64,000 nucleotides of DNA, from the NCBI GenBank assembly GCA_025716855.1, contig JAIXMQ010000015.1:186001-250000 (forward strand). The letters are read 5' to 3'. Below are positions 47,239 through 58,230 of the stretch, piece after piece. Source of the stretch: Pilaira anomala (taxonomy: Eukaryota > Mucoromycota > Mucoromycetes > Mucorales > Mucoraceae). Position 1 is the stretch's first letter. Every line of letters begins with the position of its first letter. The notes under the pieces were generated by a model. The model was given only the letters and a program-made list of their open reading frames with translations, was not told the origin of the DNA and searched no databases. A program made the translations under genes and the position numbers.

Positions 47239-50200
47239 ATGGTAAAATTATTATTACTTGCGATAATCTTGGTATTATCAACTGTAGAAGGAAGCTTTTA
47301 TGTTCCAAACTTTATGTTAACCCTACCATTTAAAGCGGGCATGGCTTTTGCCACACGAAATAATACTATGATTATATTTGGTGGGGAGAATGCGTCTGAT
47401 TTTTTCTCTCAAGATCTTTATCAACTCACACAAACGCAGAACTCATTTACTTGGAAAATTCTTGCTCAAAATAATCCACCTCCTGGTACCCTTCATGCGA
47501 GAGCGGTAGTGACCAACACCAACACCATGTACCTCTTCGGTGGTTTGACAAGCAATACAACAAATCAAACCCTAAATTTACAGTCCTATCAATATTCTTT
47601 TGATTCTAATACTTGGACCACTTCCCCTAATAATACCACTCCCGCCAATAATGATCCTTCCGTTATGCCTTGGAACAGAATATATCATTCTGTGACTTAT
47701 GATAATCAAAACAAAATATATATCTATGCGGGCGGTTTAAATGATTCTGTCATCGCTAACGATTTATTTAGTTTCGATACAATCACCCAACGTTATACTT
47801 CTTTATCTAATCCTGGTGTAGCTAGATTTGGACACACTGCTTCTCTTTTAAGGTATTTTAACTAAACAAATAAATTATATCTGTATAAACAAACAAACAA
47901 ACAAACAGAATAACTCTTTTTTTTTTCTGCACACAGTAACGGTCAACTTGTCATTTTAGGTGGTGTAATTTACACTGTGGATGAAAACAATTTACCTGTA
48001 GTATTTTTAGCTTCTATGACACAAGTTCATGTTTATGATACTTTAACAAATGTCTGGAGTATTATTAATGCTACCGGTGCTGTATTACCTTCTTCCAGAA
48101 CTTCTCACGCGGCCGTCGTTAGTAAGTGCTGTGTGCGTAACTTGCAGTAATAAATAAATCACTAATATCTCTGTTTTCTCTTTATTATTAGCTTCGGATG
48201 ATAAAATCATTATCTTTGGCGGTAAAAAACAAAAAAAAAATACCTATGTAGCTCATCAGTTTATAATACTAACTATTTTGTTGTTGGAATTTTATTATTA
48301 ACTATAGGTGAAAATGGTGCTGTAACAAGAAGCAAAGCTTACTTGAATGCTATTGCTATCTTAAATACAAAGACTTGGACCTGGTTGGTTCCTCCTGTTA
48401 CTGGTATTCCTCCAAGTCGACGTTGTAATGCTGCTGCTGGTATCTTGAGTAATAAATATTTGACCATTGCCTTTGGTAAATAGATGAAGAAATTTATTCC
48501 CTTTTTATAAATTATTCATTCATTTTTTTTTTTTTTTTTTTAGGAGCTACAATGTGGGGATACTATAATGACATCAATGTATTAGATATTCAAACAAACA
48601 GTTGGATTCAATCATTTACAACAGCCGAGGAAAGTACTGGCCTCAATTTATCAGCTGGAGAAATCGCTGGTATAACAATTGCTTCCATTGTTTTATTGGT
48701 CATCATTTTGCTTTTACTCTGGAAATTACAAGGTTACATTCGCAGGTTTTTTAAACGTATTTATCATTACATCTGGAAGCCACGGTAACTATTAAATATA
48801 CTCTATACTCAAGATTTCTTCGGCATATTGAACTTTTTTTTTTTTCCATAAAGTATTGGTGAACCTGTTTGGACAGAAACAACTCGTATTATTTGTCAAT
48901 TCATTTTAATATCCATCTTTTGTCTTCTTTTAACTTTCTCTCTTAACCAAGCAATTAAGAGTCCAATTGTTACTCAAATTACCCAAAAATCTGTTGGCAA
49001 CGTTCAGGTACCAGGTAAATATATATATATATATATATGAAATGATGGTGAAAATGTTTACTTCTCTTCTCATTTCTTTTTATACATAGATATTCGTTTC
49101 TGTTTTAGTGGATTTCCTAAATACACAGATACAAATCCAAGATATCTCGGAGTTACATGTCGAAATAGTCTAGGTCATTCATGTACAGAATTTATTCAAG
49201 AGCTCAATATGAGCTTATTCAAACCATACTACATCAGTAACCTGGGCGAAGTTAACTGTTACTTATTCAGAGCACCTGATGGGTTTGTATTGACTTCCAC
49301 ATCCGGCATCAATAATGGATCCCAATTACTCTTCAATTTCTGGGGAGATGAACGTTTGGATTATGGTCGAATCTATACTACGGTTTATCCAAAAACTATG
49401 AACCCCAATACAAAATTTTATCAAATTAACGATACTATGGAAGCTTTACTAACTTCGGTAGAACTCTATAGCTGGGGTTTAGATGAAATTATAGATGTTC
49501 AAATGAAAAATCGTTATGATATTGAGCCATTCACCCATAGTTTACTTGCTTATAGCTTAGTTGAACACCGTTACTTGCAAGATGTCAATTGGAACTATGT
49601 TGGATTTTTACCTGTTGTGAGTTCTATACCAGAGATCAGTAGTAGTTTTCGTAGTGAGTCTACTAATCCAAATATTGAAAGACTTGAGTCAGAACTAGGC
49701 ACTCTTGCAGTATTTCCATCAGCCTTTGTAGAGATAACTGAAATAGATGTCAAGGTGTATACTTTGGTAAATTCATTAGGTTTTGTGGGTGGTATCACAG
49801 GTTTATTATTTTCACTTCAAGTCTGTTTATTTGGGTTCCGTCCTAAATCTCCCTGGGGTATTGTTCATCGATGGAGTAAAGGCATTTTTAAACGTTCATT
49901 ATTAAGTAATCTCCAATCCAAGTTTAAAGTTACAGATTCCGGTGTTCCGCTCGTTGATCCAGTTCATCGTCGACTCATCATCAGTACTACAGATTTTAAT
50001 AATTTGGATAATGAAGAAACTGAAGCACAACGTGTAGGTCGTGTAGAAGAACGTGTGCAAATGCTTGAAACGCTATTCAAAGCTTATTATGTTGATGACG
50101 AAGTATTTAGGACTTTAAGTGATGCAAACCGTGTTGGTGGAGTGACTGATGGAATGGCAAATATGGACAATGATAGTAGAGTGACTGAAATGGCAAATAT

Positions 50201-50387
50201 GGCCAATGATAGTAGAGTGACTGAAATGGCAAATATGGACAATGATAGTGGAAGATTTGCACCTACAAGTACTACTGCCCCAAGAACTGATGATGATGAT
50301 GAATCAAATCGTAGTTTGTTGAAGGATAATAATCATCCATTATCAAGACGTGATACCAGTCAAAGTTATATTTCTCGAATTCCTTAA
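47239..50387 (+). CDS. Large kelch-repeat membrane protein with a second membrane module
   Basis: Unknown function. Seven exons (47239-47852, 47937-48121, 48192-48221, 48308-48475, 48544-48784, 48854-49014, 49090-50387) sum to 2697 nt, 898 residues. A signal peptide (MVKLLLLAIILVLSTVEGS) leads to a kelch beta-propeller (MIIFGGENASD, TMYLFGGLTSN, KIYIYAGGLND, QLVILGG, KIIIFGG, with paired W/Y residues such as NSFTWKIL and TWTWLVPP). After it come a first span (AGITIASIVLLVIILLLLW), a basic loop, a second span (ICQFILISIFCLLLTFSL), an outer segment of about 250 residues (FCFSGFPKYT, GVTCRNSLGHSCTEF) and a third span (NSLGFVGGITGLLFSLQVCL). The cytosolic tail has three 12-residue repeats. The splice at 48784/48854 gives KPR-IGEPVW in frame, and the second half has no start codon of its own, so one gene is favoured. 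Confidence 0.8.
50142..50252 (+). repeat. Three tandem 36-39-bp units in the tail of the kelch membrane protein
   Basis: One 39-bp and two 36-bp units, each running GTGACTGA...ATGGCAAATATGG...AATGATAGTAGA, encode VTEMANMDNDSR-type repeats. The near identity suggests recent expansion, so copy number may vary between isolates. Confidence 0.7.
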
Positions 50388-50766
50388 ATACAAACAGAAT
50401 GCAACAACACGCTCCTAGTTATAAACCAAGTGGCAGTGTTCAAGTAAACTCTTTTCTCTTTCATTATTTCATTAAATAGTTACTCCATGAAAATTGAACG
50501 CGTTATATTATGCAGCTCAACCGTCAATTATTACCTAAATATGGTAATCATTTAGTTGAAAGTTTTTTTTTAAGTCGATTAATCAAAACAGTAAGTGCGG
50601 GAGTTGAATTTAAAAATAAACATGCTATTTATACAACTCGTGCAAAAAAATATTCCGCGGAACTTGAGTATTCCGCGGAAGAGTCAAATGGATATAAATA
50701 TTTGAAAAAGTTTTTTTTTTTTATTTTTTTATTTTTTCCCTTTTTTTCTTTAAACACTTATATACC
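50388..50766. promoter_or_regulatory. PEX11 promoter with two identical TTCCGCGGAA palindromes
   Basis: The palindrome TTCCGCGGAA occurs at 50653-50662 and again at 50671-50680, 18 bp apart, followed by GATATAAATA (TATA-like) at 50690-50699 and a long T-run before the start codon at 50767. CCG/CGG everted halves are the usual recognition words of Zn(II)2Cys6 fungal regulators, several of which control peroxisome genes. An 86-codon ORF covers part of this stretch but crosses the poly-T run and is probably chance. Confidence 0.5.
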
Positions 50767-51651
50767 ATGAATACCACCACCACCACCACCACCACCACTA
50801 CAGCTATTATTCCTTGTCATGCACTTCCTACACCATCACCACCACCAGAAACGCTAAAATTCTATCAAGGTCGTGATATTCAATTACCATTAACACCAGA
50901 ACCAGAACCAGAAGAGTATGAAATTCTTAATAAACCAGTTATTATCAACAACAAATCGATTCGACTGTACGTTACAAGATATTTAAATGTGATTCAAAAG
51001 TTATTAAAAGAATTAGACGGTCGTGATAAAATGATGAAAATTATTCAATATTTTATCAAAATTTTGTTACACTATAAATTAGTCAATGGCAAACATTGGT
51101 CAAGCATCACCAGTAACTTTTCAATGACTAGAAAATTATTAAGATTAGGTACTGCATTAGAACCAATGAGACAATTATCAACAACGAAGAACACTCTGCT
51201 TCAATTCATTCTATTGTCTCATGCGATTGTTAATAATATCTCGGATGATATCTTTTGTTTACATAAATTGGGTGTTTTTGGTAAAAACATAGGTGATCGT
51301 TCAGAGACTTTATCGGCTTATCTTTGGTTTTCTGGTATCTTTATTGACCTTCGTGATAACTTTAAGTCACTTGTAAAATTACAAAAACAATCTGTCTCAA
51401 AAGACTTCTCCATTGAACAACGTAAACAAAAGATTTTTGTAACTGAAATTTCCATTATAAAGTTATTAATGGACGGTATCTTTTGTGGTAAGTTTTTCTA
51501 ATATGATTGTATACACTATATATACTAACTATCCCTTTTAATAGCATGTGATATTTGGAAACCAACACACTCTCCTAGTACACAAGCATGGTCTGGTTTC
51601 TTAAGTGGTGTATTAGCTGGTTACAAACTATGGATCAAATTCTCTGTATAA
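50767..51651 (+). CDS. PEX11: Peroxisomal membrane protein Pex11
   Basis: Elongates and divides peroxisomes. Exons 50767-51487 and 51545-51651 sum to 828 nt, 275 residues. The family pattern is clear: a helical start (YLNVIQKLLKELDGRDKMMK, IIQYFIKILLHY) that forms the amphipathic helix, LRLGTALEPMRQL (the usual R..RLG....), a central hydrophobic stretch and a C-terminal span (FLSGVLAGYKLWIKFSV). The N-terminus carries an extra low-complexity part: ten threonines from an ACC microsatellite, then Pro/Glu-rich sequence (LPLTPEPEPEEYE), about 60 residues longer than classical Pex11. The ATG in ACCATG context is followed directly by this tract; a later in-frame start is not obvious. It is convergent with the small membrane gene at 51785. 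Confidence 0.92.
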
Positions 51652-51784
51652 TATCTTTCTTTTTTCTCTTAATACCACACACACACACACACACATTTAG
51701 AAAACAAATAATTTTTTGCTGCATATTTTTTTTTTTTAAAAAAAAAAAAAGCAGGTTATTTTAATCATTAAAGCATTCCATCCC

Positions 51785-52536
51785 TTAAGCAGGACTATTT
51801 GATTTACTACGTGGGGGTGTTTCTAACATGGATTTTCTTAACCTTGCAGCATTATCATCATCCACATCATTATTCTGTAATTTTATAAAAAAAAAAATAA
51901 TTTAGCTGGTGTAACAGAAGGTCTATAATAAATACCTTTCTTTCTGGTCTATCTAAATCTAATCCTTCTGCTGAATATTCTTGCCAATTTTGCCAATTTT
52001 CAATCATGGTTCTTGGAAAAGGTGTCGAAGGAAAAAACGATAGTAACATGTATACTAATCCCATTATCAAGTCAGCACTTGCTGTAAACAAAATGAATGG
52101 ATGTAATAAACTAAAAATGATACCACCTAATCTATGATGTATCATTAGTATTCTATCTACCTTACATATATATATCCCTTTTCCTTTTAGTACATGTACA
52201 TATTATACTTACAGTAAGAAAATTAAGCTTTTACTACGATATAATGTAAATAATTTAAGACTTTTGTGAAATGTTTTGATTTCTAAAACTATTAAACATA
52301 GACACGATATACTTTTATGATATACATACATATATACATTAGTATCTATTATACATTATATCACAAAAACTCTATACTTACAATGCATAGAGACATGTTA
52401 ATATATGTGATACGTTCTTATCTGTTGTTAATCTGATTTTCATCGCTGCACTTGTCATGGTAACAAGATAGAAAGTCAAGTTGAGTGTATTAAAAAAGAG
52501 ACCTAACATATTCTCTACTTTAGTCTTTGAAAACAT
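51785..52536 (-). CDS. Small multi-span membrane protein, unknown family
   Basis: Not recognised. Exons 52536-52382, 52260-52213, 52152-51936 and 51874-51785 sum to 510 nt, 169 residues. Hydrophobic stretches: LGLFFNTLNLTFYLVTMTSA, HRLGGIIFSLLHPFILFTAS and SADLIMGLVYMLLSFFPSTP, so two to four spans. The middle is a charged stretch with ERK, and the C-terminus is a short serine/lysine tail ending SNSPA. An alternative start at 52578 adds 14 residues with a run of prolines (IPPPPPIIFL); I prefer MFSKTKVEN because the extension is low complexity. Several exons are too small to show as long ORFs. Start choice and exact family are open. Confidence 0.6.
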
Positions 52537-52717
52537 ATTAAAATGAAGAAAAATAATAGGAGGAGGAGGAGGGATCATATATCAAAAATTCACCCTTTTT
52601 TTTTTTTTTTTTGCTTCTCCTTGCTCTTTTTATGTAAATTCATATATTCATTGTTCTCAATTTATGTACGACACACAAATTTATTTATTTAAACACTGTT
52701 ATTGTTCATTATATTCA

Positions 52718-53269
52718 TCATGTCATCATTGTTCTTCTAAATTCAATGATTGACTTATTGATTATATCACTATATGCATCATAAAATTCTTTATATTCTT
52801 TTTCATCAAATGACATTTCTTTAGATATTTGAATAGCTGGCATCGTCTTTATCACCTTCATTCGAAGTCCTTCTAAAACTTGTGATAACTGTAACGCAGC
52901 TTTACTCCCTCCTCTATATCCATAACTAATAATTATGCCGGGTTTATCATTCCATTCTTTAAATAGGTAATCTATCGCGTTCTTTAAGGAAGCTGGATAC
53001 CCCCAATTATACTGAGGTGTAACAAATATAAATCCATCTTTTGACTTGATTTTCTTACTCCATTCTCTTGTCTTTTCGAACTTGTATATTCCTTTGGCTG
53101 GTATTTCAGGTTCTTCAACAATTAAAGGAAGATTCCATTCCTTTAAATCAATCACTTCAAATTCAATATTTTCACTTGTTGTCTGGATACTTTTTAATAC
53201 CCATTCTGTTATCATCTTTCCTACTCTTACTGTACGTGTACTTCCAATAATGACTCCAATATGTCTCAT
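52718..53269 (-). CDS. NADPH-dependent FMN reductase family protein
   Basis: Flavodoxin-like azo- or quinone-reductase-type enzyme; cytosolic. One exon, 183 residues, the usual size. It starts MRHIGVIIGSTRTVRVGK, where GSTR is the FMN-phosphate loop of the family, continues with ...VIDLKEWNLPL and carries the ring-stacking motif DGFIFVTPQYNWGYPASLKN then AIDYLFKEW, followed by PGIIISYGYRGGSKAALQL, a conserved Gly-Gly turn near the second half. It is a compact single-exon gene among intron-rich ones. Substrate cannot be read from the sequence; a role in quinone or metal reduction is plausible. Confidence 0.88.
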   Translation of the reverse strand: MRHIGVIIGSTRTVRVGKMITEWVLKSIQTTSENIEFEVIDLKEWNLPLIVEEPEIPAKGIYKFEKTREWSKKIKSKDGFIFVTPQYNWGYPASLKNAIDYLFKEWNDKPGIIISYGYRGGSKAALQLSQVLEGLRMKVIKTMPAIQISKEMSFDEKEYKEFYDAYSDIINKSIIEFRRTMMT

Positions 53270-53875
53270 AACTTATTTGATTTTATCCCTACTTACCAAC
53301 AAAAAAAAAAAAAAAAAGGGCAAAATAGTTCTTTCTTCCCTCCTCGTTTATAACCATTTACATAACTGTTTCGGATAATTTACTCAGAAAAGACACGAGC
53401 TTAAAAGTGACACACTCACGACCGTGCATCAGGTAACACGATCACAACTATATCCAAGCATAAAGTATAGTATTAGTTAGGGTTAACGATTGGTTATCAC
53501 TCTCAATATAAGGAGTTACTTTTATTAGTGTAAAATAATAAGGGTCTAGTTCAATCGTACAACGAATCGAATAAAATAGTTTCAATGAAATTAATATCTT
53601 TTATCTTTTAATTTACTATTTTTACAAAAGAAAAAAAAAAATACATAATAAATTTTAATTACAATGAACATCGACACACACACACATTAAGAAGAGAGGA
53701 ATCAACTGAAAAGGTTCAATGTTGGCTTATATTACTAGTGAGCCAGTCCAAGACTAACGACAAATGGAAGTGTGACAAGGATTCAAATCAATCAGAAAAT
53801 GAGGGAAGAGAGAAGGGAGAGATGACAATGACGTTTCTTAGCGATGATTAGAGTTTTTATGTATTTAAGTATTAC

Positions 53876-53906
<31 letters not shown>

Positions 53907-54543
53907 CAAAAATTATCGTTTAGTTACTATGTCTCTTCCTTCACAAAACTGTCGATCTCAATCATTAGTTATTAGACCAAAGGAATTACAACTACTACAA
54001 TAGGAAATTATTCTCTTTAAGTTGACCGCATTATTTCTTGGTAAACCAATATGTGTGTGTGTAACTACATGTCTGGTTTTCTCCTGGATAATTTCTGGAA
54101 GTCCTCAGTGTATCGAGTGACAGCTCGTTTGTTTCGGATAGAAATAACTAATGTAAATACACCCCATAAGAATTCATAGTTATCTTTTATAAATTTTATG
54201 AATAATTATCACAAGTAAAGCTGTCTCAAGAAGAGATAAGAAACTAGAGAGAGGTAAGTTTATTTTTATAAATACTCACGTGTGTTTTTTTTTTATATAT
54301 ATATTCTACAAAAAGTAATAAATACAGAAAACAACAAGGAACATGATACAGATCTTATGGTTTCTCACTTTCTCACTCCATATATATATATATGCTACAT
54401 TAGTTGGCGCGTGTTTTTTATTTAGGATTATCTTATTTTATACTTATCAAGTGTATATTGTTATTATTGATTTATACTATATTAATTATTATATTATTAC
54501 GAGAGAGGACTACTTAGTATATTATATATTATTAAAAAGAAAT
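53270..54543. other. Gene-free interval with long A-run
   Basis: AT-rich, no coding region supported. Holds an A26 homopolymer at about 53878-53903 and short TA and CA repeats. The left end is the promoter of the FMN reductase; the right end is downstream of YPT1, so most of it is 3'-flank and promoter. Nothing else recognised. Confidence 0.45.
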
Positions 54544-55413
54544 TTAACAGCAACCACCACCATTTTTATTTTCAGCAGCAGCAGCAGGTGATCGAAGCGA
54601 GGTACCTTGAGTAACTCTAATCTTACTAGTGTTATTACCAATATTATCTTGACCAAGGATAGCCATTTTTTCTTTAATCTGTCTAGCCATTGTCAAGAAA
54701 GCTTGTTCTACATTACTCGAGTTCTTTGCAGATGTTTCCAAGATGGGTATATTTACACTATCTGCCCATTTCTTGGCGGCGGAAAGCGTCACTTGTCTCT
54801 TATCTGTAAGGTCACTCTTATTACCCACCAATAATCGGTTCACACCTTCTGATCCATATCGTTCAATTTCACGAAGCCATTCCTTTACATTTTCAAAACT
54901 CTCGTTATCAGTTACATCATACACCACAATGATACCATGTGCTCCTCTGTAATAAGAAGATGTAATGGTACGAAATCTTTCTTGACCTGCAGTATCCCAC
55001 TGTAAATTTTTTTTTTTTTTTTTCGTATATAAGATATATGTAAATAATGGAACAAACAACATTTTTACATAATTTATGACTTACAATTTGAAGCTTGCAT
55101 ACTTTACCGTCTAATTCAATTGTTCTGATTTTCTAATAATACATAAAATAAAATTTATTTAATGCAATGTATCTAATTATCTGCATAATTTATTATAATA
55201 CTTACAAAATCAACACCAATAGTAGAAATGTAACTTTCAGTATATGTATCATCAGCAAATCGAAGTAATAAGCAGGATTTTCCTACTCCTGAATTTCCAA
55301 TAAGTAATAACTTAAAAAGGTAATCACTAAGAGGATGACCACAAAAAAAAAAAAAAAAAGAATGAGATTACTTGTTCATCTTTTTTATATACAACTTACT
55401 ATTCTGTATTCAT
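54544..55413 (-). CDS. YPT1: Rab GTPase Ypt1 (Rab1)
   Basis: Small GTPase for ER-to-Golgi vesicle tethering. Four exons (55413-55400, 55326-55206, 55132-55085, 54999-54544) sum to 639 nt, 212 residues. The first exon codes only ATG AAT ACA GAA TA and is spliced to give [20 protein letters not shown], the Rab1 N-terminus. Motifs: P-loop GNSGVGKS, effector region [20 protein letters not shown], switch [26 protein letters not shown] and ETSAKNS for guanine binding. The C-terminus ends GGCC for double geranylgeranylation. All hallmark residues are intact. Upstream, a (GA)n repeat (about 55447-55494) and a CACGTG at 55549 may belong to the promoter. This partner of the SEC31 gene product in the same window is a chance neighbour. 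Confidence 0.96.
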
Positions 55414-55445
55414 TCTAAGCAGTAAAAAGTTTATATAAACTAAAA

Positions 55446-55496
<51 letters not shown>

Positions 55497-58230
55497 AATA
55501 ATAACTGAGCAGCAGTTGTTGTTGAATTAAAGTCGTGAGTAACCTATTCACGTGCTGAATCATTTTTTTTTTTTTCCTGTATTTATCTGGTAAATCATGT
55601 CATCCTCTTCTCTTTTTGATATTTTACAACTTTTATTATTTATTTTTTTTTTCACTTCAAAAATTAAAATGGGATCTTTACGTTACTGTTATAAAGTACT
55701 TAGAATAACAAGTAAATCAGCTTAATTACTTTTTTTTTTTTGTATACCAAATGTTTTTTTTTTGTATGACTTTTAACTCGTTATGTCGTGAAAGAAGAAG
55801 AAGAAAAAAAAACAGGTACCACAGAAAGACAGTTGTTTTTCTTTTTCTTTTTGGCCTTGCATACATACAGTCAAACCCGCTATGGGAATTTGGCGTTTTT
55901 TCTCAAAATGGCGGAAAGCTAAAAAAAAAAAAAAAAAATGGCGCTTTTTACATTAATGTAATGCAAACTTTTAAAGGCAAGTTACATAGTTATATGGATA
56001 GAATGCTCTCGACGTTATTTATTTTTATAAGATAAAATAAAACTATTAAAAAAAAAATTAAGAATTATAGTACATTCATTTTGGCGTAAGAGTATAGAAT
56101 GGCCCTATATCAGCCATATACTAGTGCTGTCTTCCTCCTCCTGCACCAGCTTTAGAATCAAAAGGATTCACAAGCTTATGCTCTCAGTGTGTGTGTGGGG
56201 GGGGGGGAGGGAAGAGACAGTAGGTGTAGCACCCTTTTGACATCTCTTCTTTGAGAACTGTAATTGTACTTACAGTCTCCTTCAATCACCCCTATATTAT
56301 AATGACATAAAGATTAGTTTTTTTTTTTTTTATATATATATCATATTTGACATTTCTATGACTATCATTACCCTCATATTCCAAATACTACGGGGGGGAA
56401 GGAACTCCAGACGATCCTCAAACAACGGACTCATGTCTTCAAAGTATCGACTGAAGAAAAACAAAATTCATCAGCGATATATAGTGATATTTGATAGGAT
56501 TTGCTATCACAATCACATAACATTCATTGAAGTACATACTTGTCAATGAACTCACCACAACTCTTCCCGAGTGGTTAAATGATAATTATAGCAAAACAGA
56601 TGTGCTTTGTGCATGTGATAAATAACCTACATGGCTTGGCTTTCGGAGAGAGGAAGAGGTAACAGTTTAAAGACTGAAAATCAAAGAAACTTCTTTCTAT
56701 ATGCTGGAAAAGTCCCACTTGAATTTTGTTAAAAATTCAAAATTTCATGATGAGCAGAAAATTTCTGTATTCATTGTTTAAAAGCGCCCCCCATTGAGTT
56801 AGCACCTTCGAGTAGATGATATTACGATGGCAGTTATAGGCCTCCAGAGGCGCTTGACAAAATATCATCATAAGCACTCACATTTATTTCTTCACTCTTT
56901 AGAGTCACTATAACGTACACATTATATATCAATACACTCAAGAATAAAAATATTATCTTAAGAAAAAAAAAACAATTATATAGTAAAATGTGTATATAAA
57001 GGTTCTTAACTTCACATACTGTTAATTTAGAAACAAATATTGATAAAGTATTTTATATATAAAGCGGCAATAGAGTAAGATATACATATTATTGTACATA
57101 ATAAATATAATAAATATAGTACATAGTAATAATAATAAATATATAGAAGACAAGTATAATGAAATAAGAATAGTTTTAAGTAATACGCGTACGTGGCATA
57201 GATAGAGGGGAAGTAATCTGTACAAGAGTTATTTTTGCAGTGAATGCATTATGCCCATACTATAGTTTTTGTTATATCTGGCTCCTTTTTTTAGTTAAAT
57301 TGATGAAGTCCAGTCAATTTGCATAAAAATGGGTTCAAAAAAAAAAAAAAAATTACATATTTTTGTGGCGTATTTTTGTCTGATTTAAAAAAGCTTTTGT
57401 TGGCTTATAAAAAGTTTGTAGTAATAAGTCAGTTAATTTGGTAAACATAAATGTATTACAGATCTAAAAATAAAAAAAGCCTTCTTGTTAATATAGATTT
57501 TAGTTTATAAACATTTAAAAAAAAAAAATACTTGTTGATGTGCGTGTAACACAAACCAGTTACAATTGACAAATGGTGGTGGTGGTGGTGGGGTTTTTTT
57601 TAGTTATTCAAATAAAGAAAATTGGGTTATGCAGAGGAAACCTTCTTTATCAAATATTGATGCTTCTATTTGATTGTATAAGTAATCAACATAAAAAAAA
57701 AAGAAAAAAGAAAAAAGCTGGGGGTACTACTTTATTGTTTTAATTGTGTCGTACTCGTGAGACCACCACAGACACTATCAAATCTCTTTTGCAACAACAA
57801 CCGAGACAAGAATTGATCGGGTATAGGGGGATTTTGCTAAAAATACTTTTTTTTTTATTTACACACACAAAACAAAAGTCGGTAAAAATAATTAGGGCTC
57901 GCTCTATATATAAAAAAAAAAGAGAGAGAGAGATCTACGGGCAGGGTTTGACGAAAATGAAGTCATTTTACTCCAAGAAACCTTTTAAAAAACCGACTAG
58001 AAAAAGCCAATAGTGGGTTAGACTATGAGTGAAACATTGATCAGTGGATGAAGATATAGTTTGGGAATTCCGTAATTGCTTTTTATTATTAATCTTGGCA
58101 TAATATGTTTTTCGGCTATACAAAAAAAAAAAAAAAAAAAAAAAAAACTATAAATACTCGTAAAATTTTATGATTTTTTTTTTTTTTTTTTTTTCACTTT
58201 CTTTCTTTATTATCAATCAATAAAATAACA
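55414..58230. other. Long gene-poor interval, YPT1 promoter to Nudix gene
   Basis: About 2.8 kb with no supported gene. It includes the (GA)n microsatellite (55447-55494), a G-rich run near 56198-56212, an A26 run at 58122-58147 and a faint coding-like patch at 57740-57820 (glutamine-rich: SLLQQQPRQELIG) that does not form a gene. No RNA gene was recognised. Confidence 0.4.
55447..55496 (+). repeat. (GA)n microsatellite in the YPT1 5' region
   Basis: About 20 GA dinucleotides with a few interruptions, read on the + strand, placed some 35-85 bases upstream of the YPT1 start codon. On the transcribed strand it is a CT tract, so it could be part of the 5' untranslated leader or core promoter. 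Confidence 0.7.

Noticed and set aside
50510..50770. 86-codon ORF upstream of PEX11
   Set aside because: It overlaps the palindromes, ends in poly-T coding (phenylalanine runs) and shows no family features; more likely promoter DNA.
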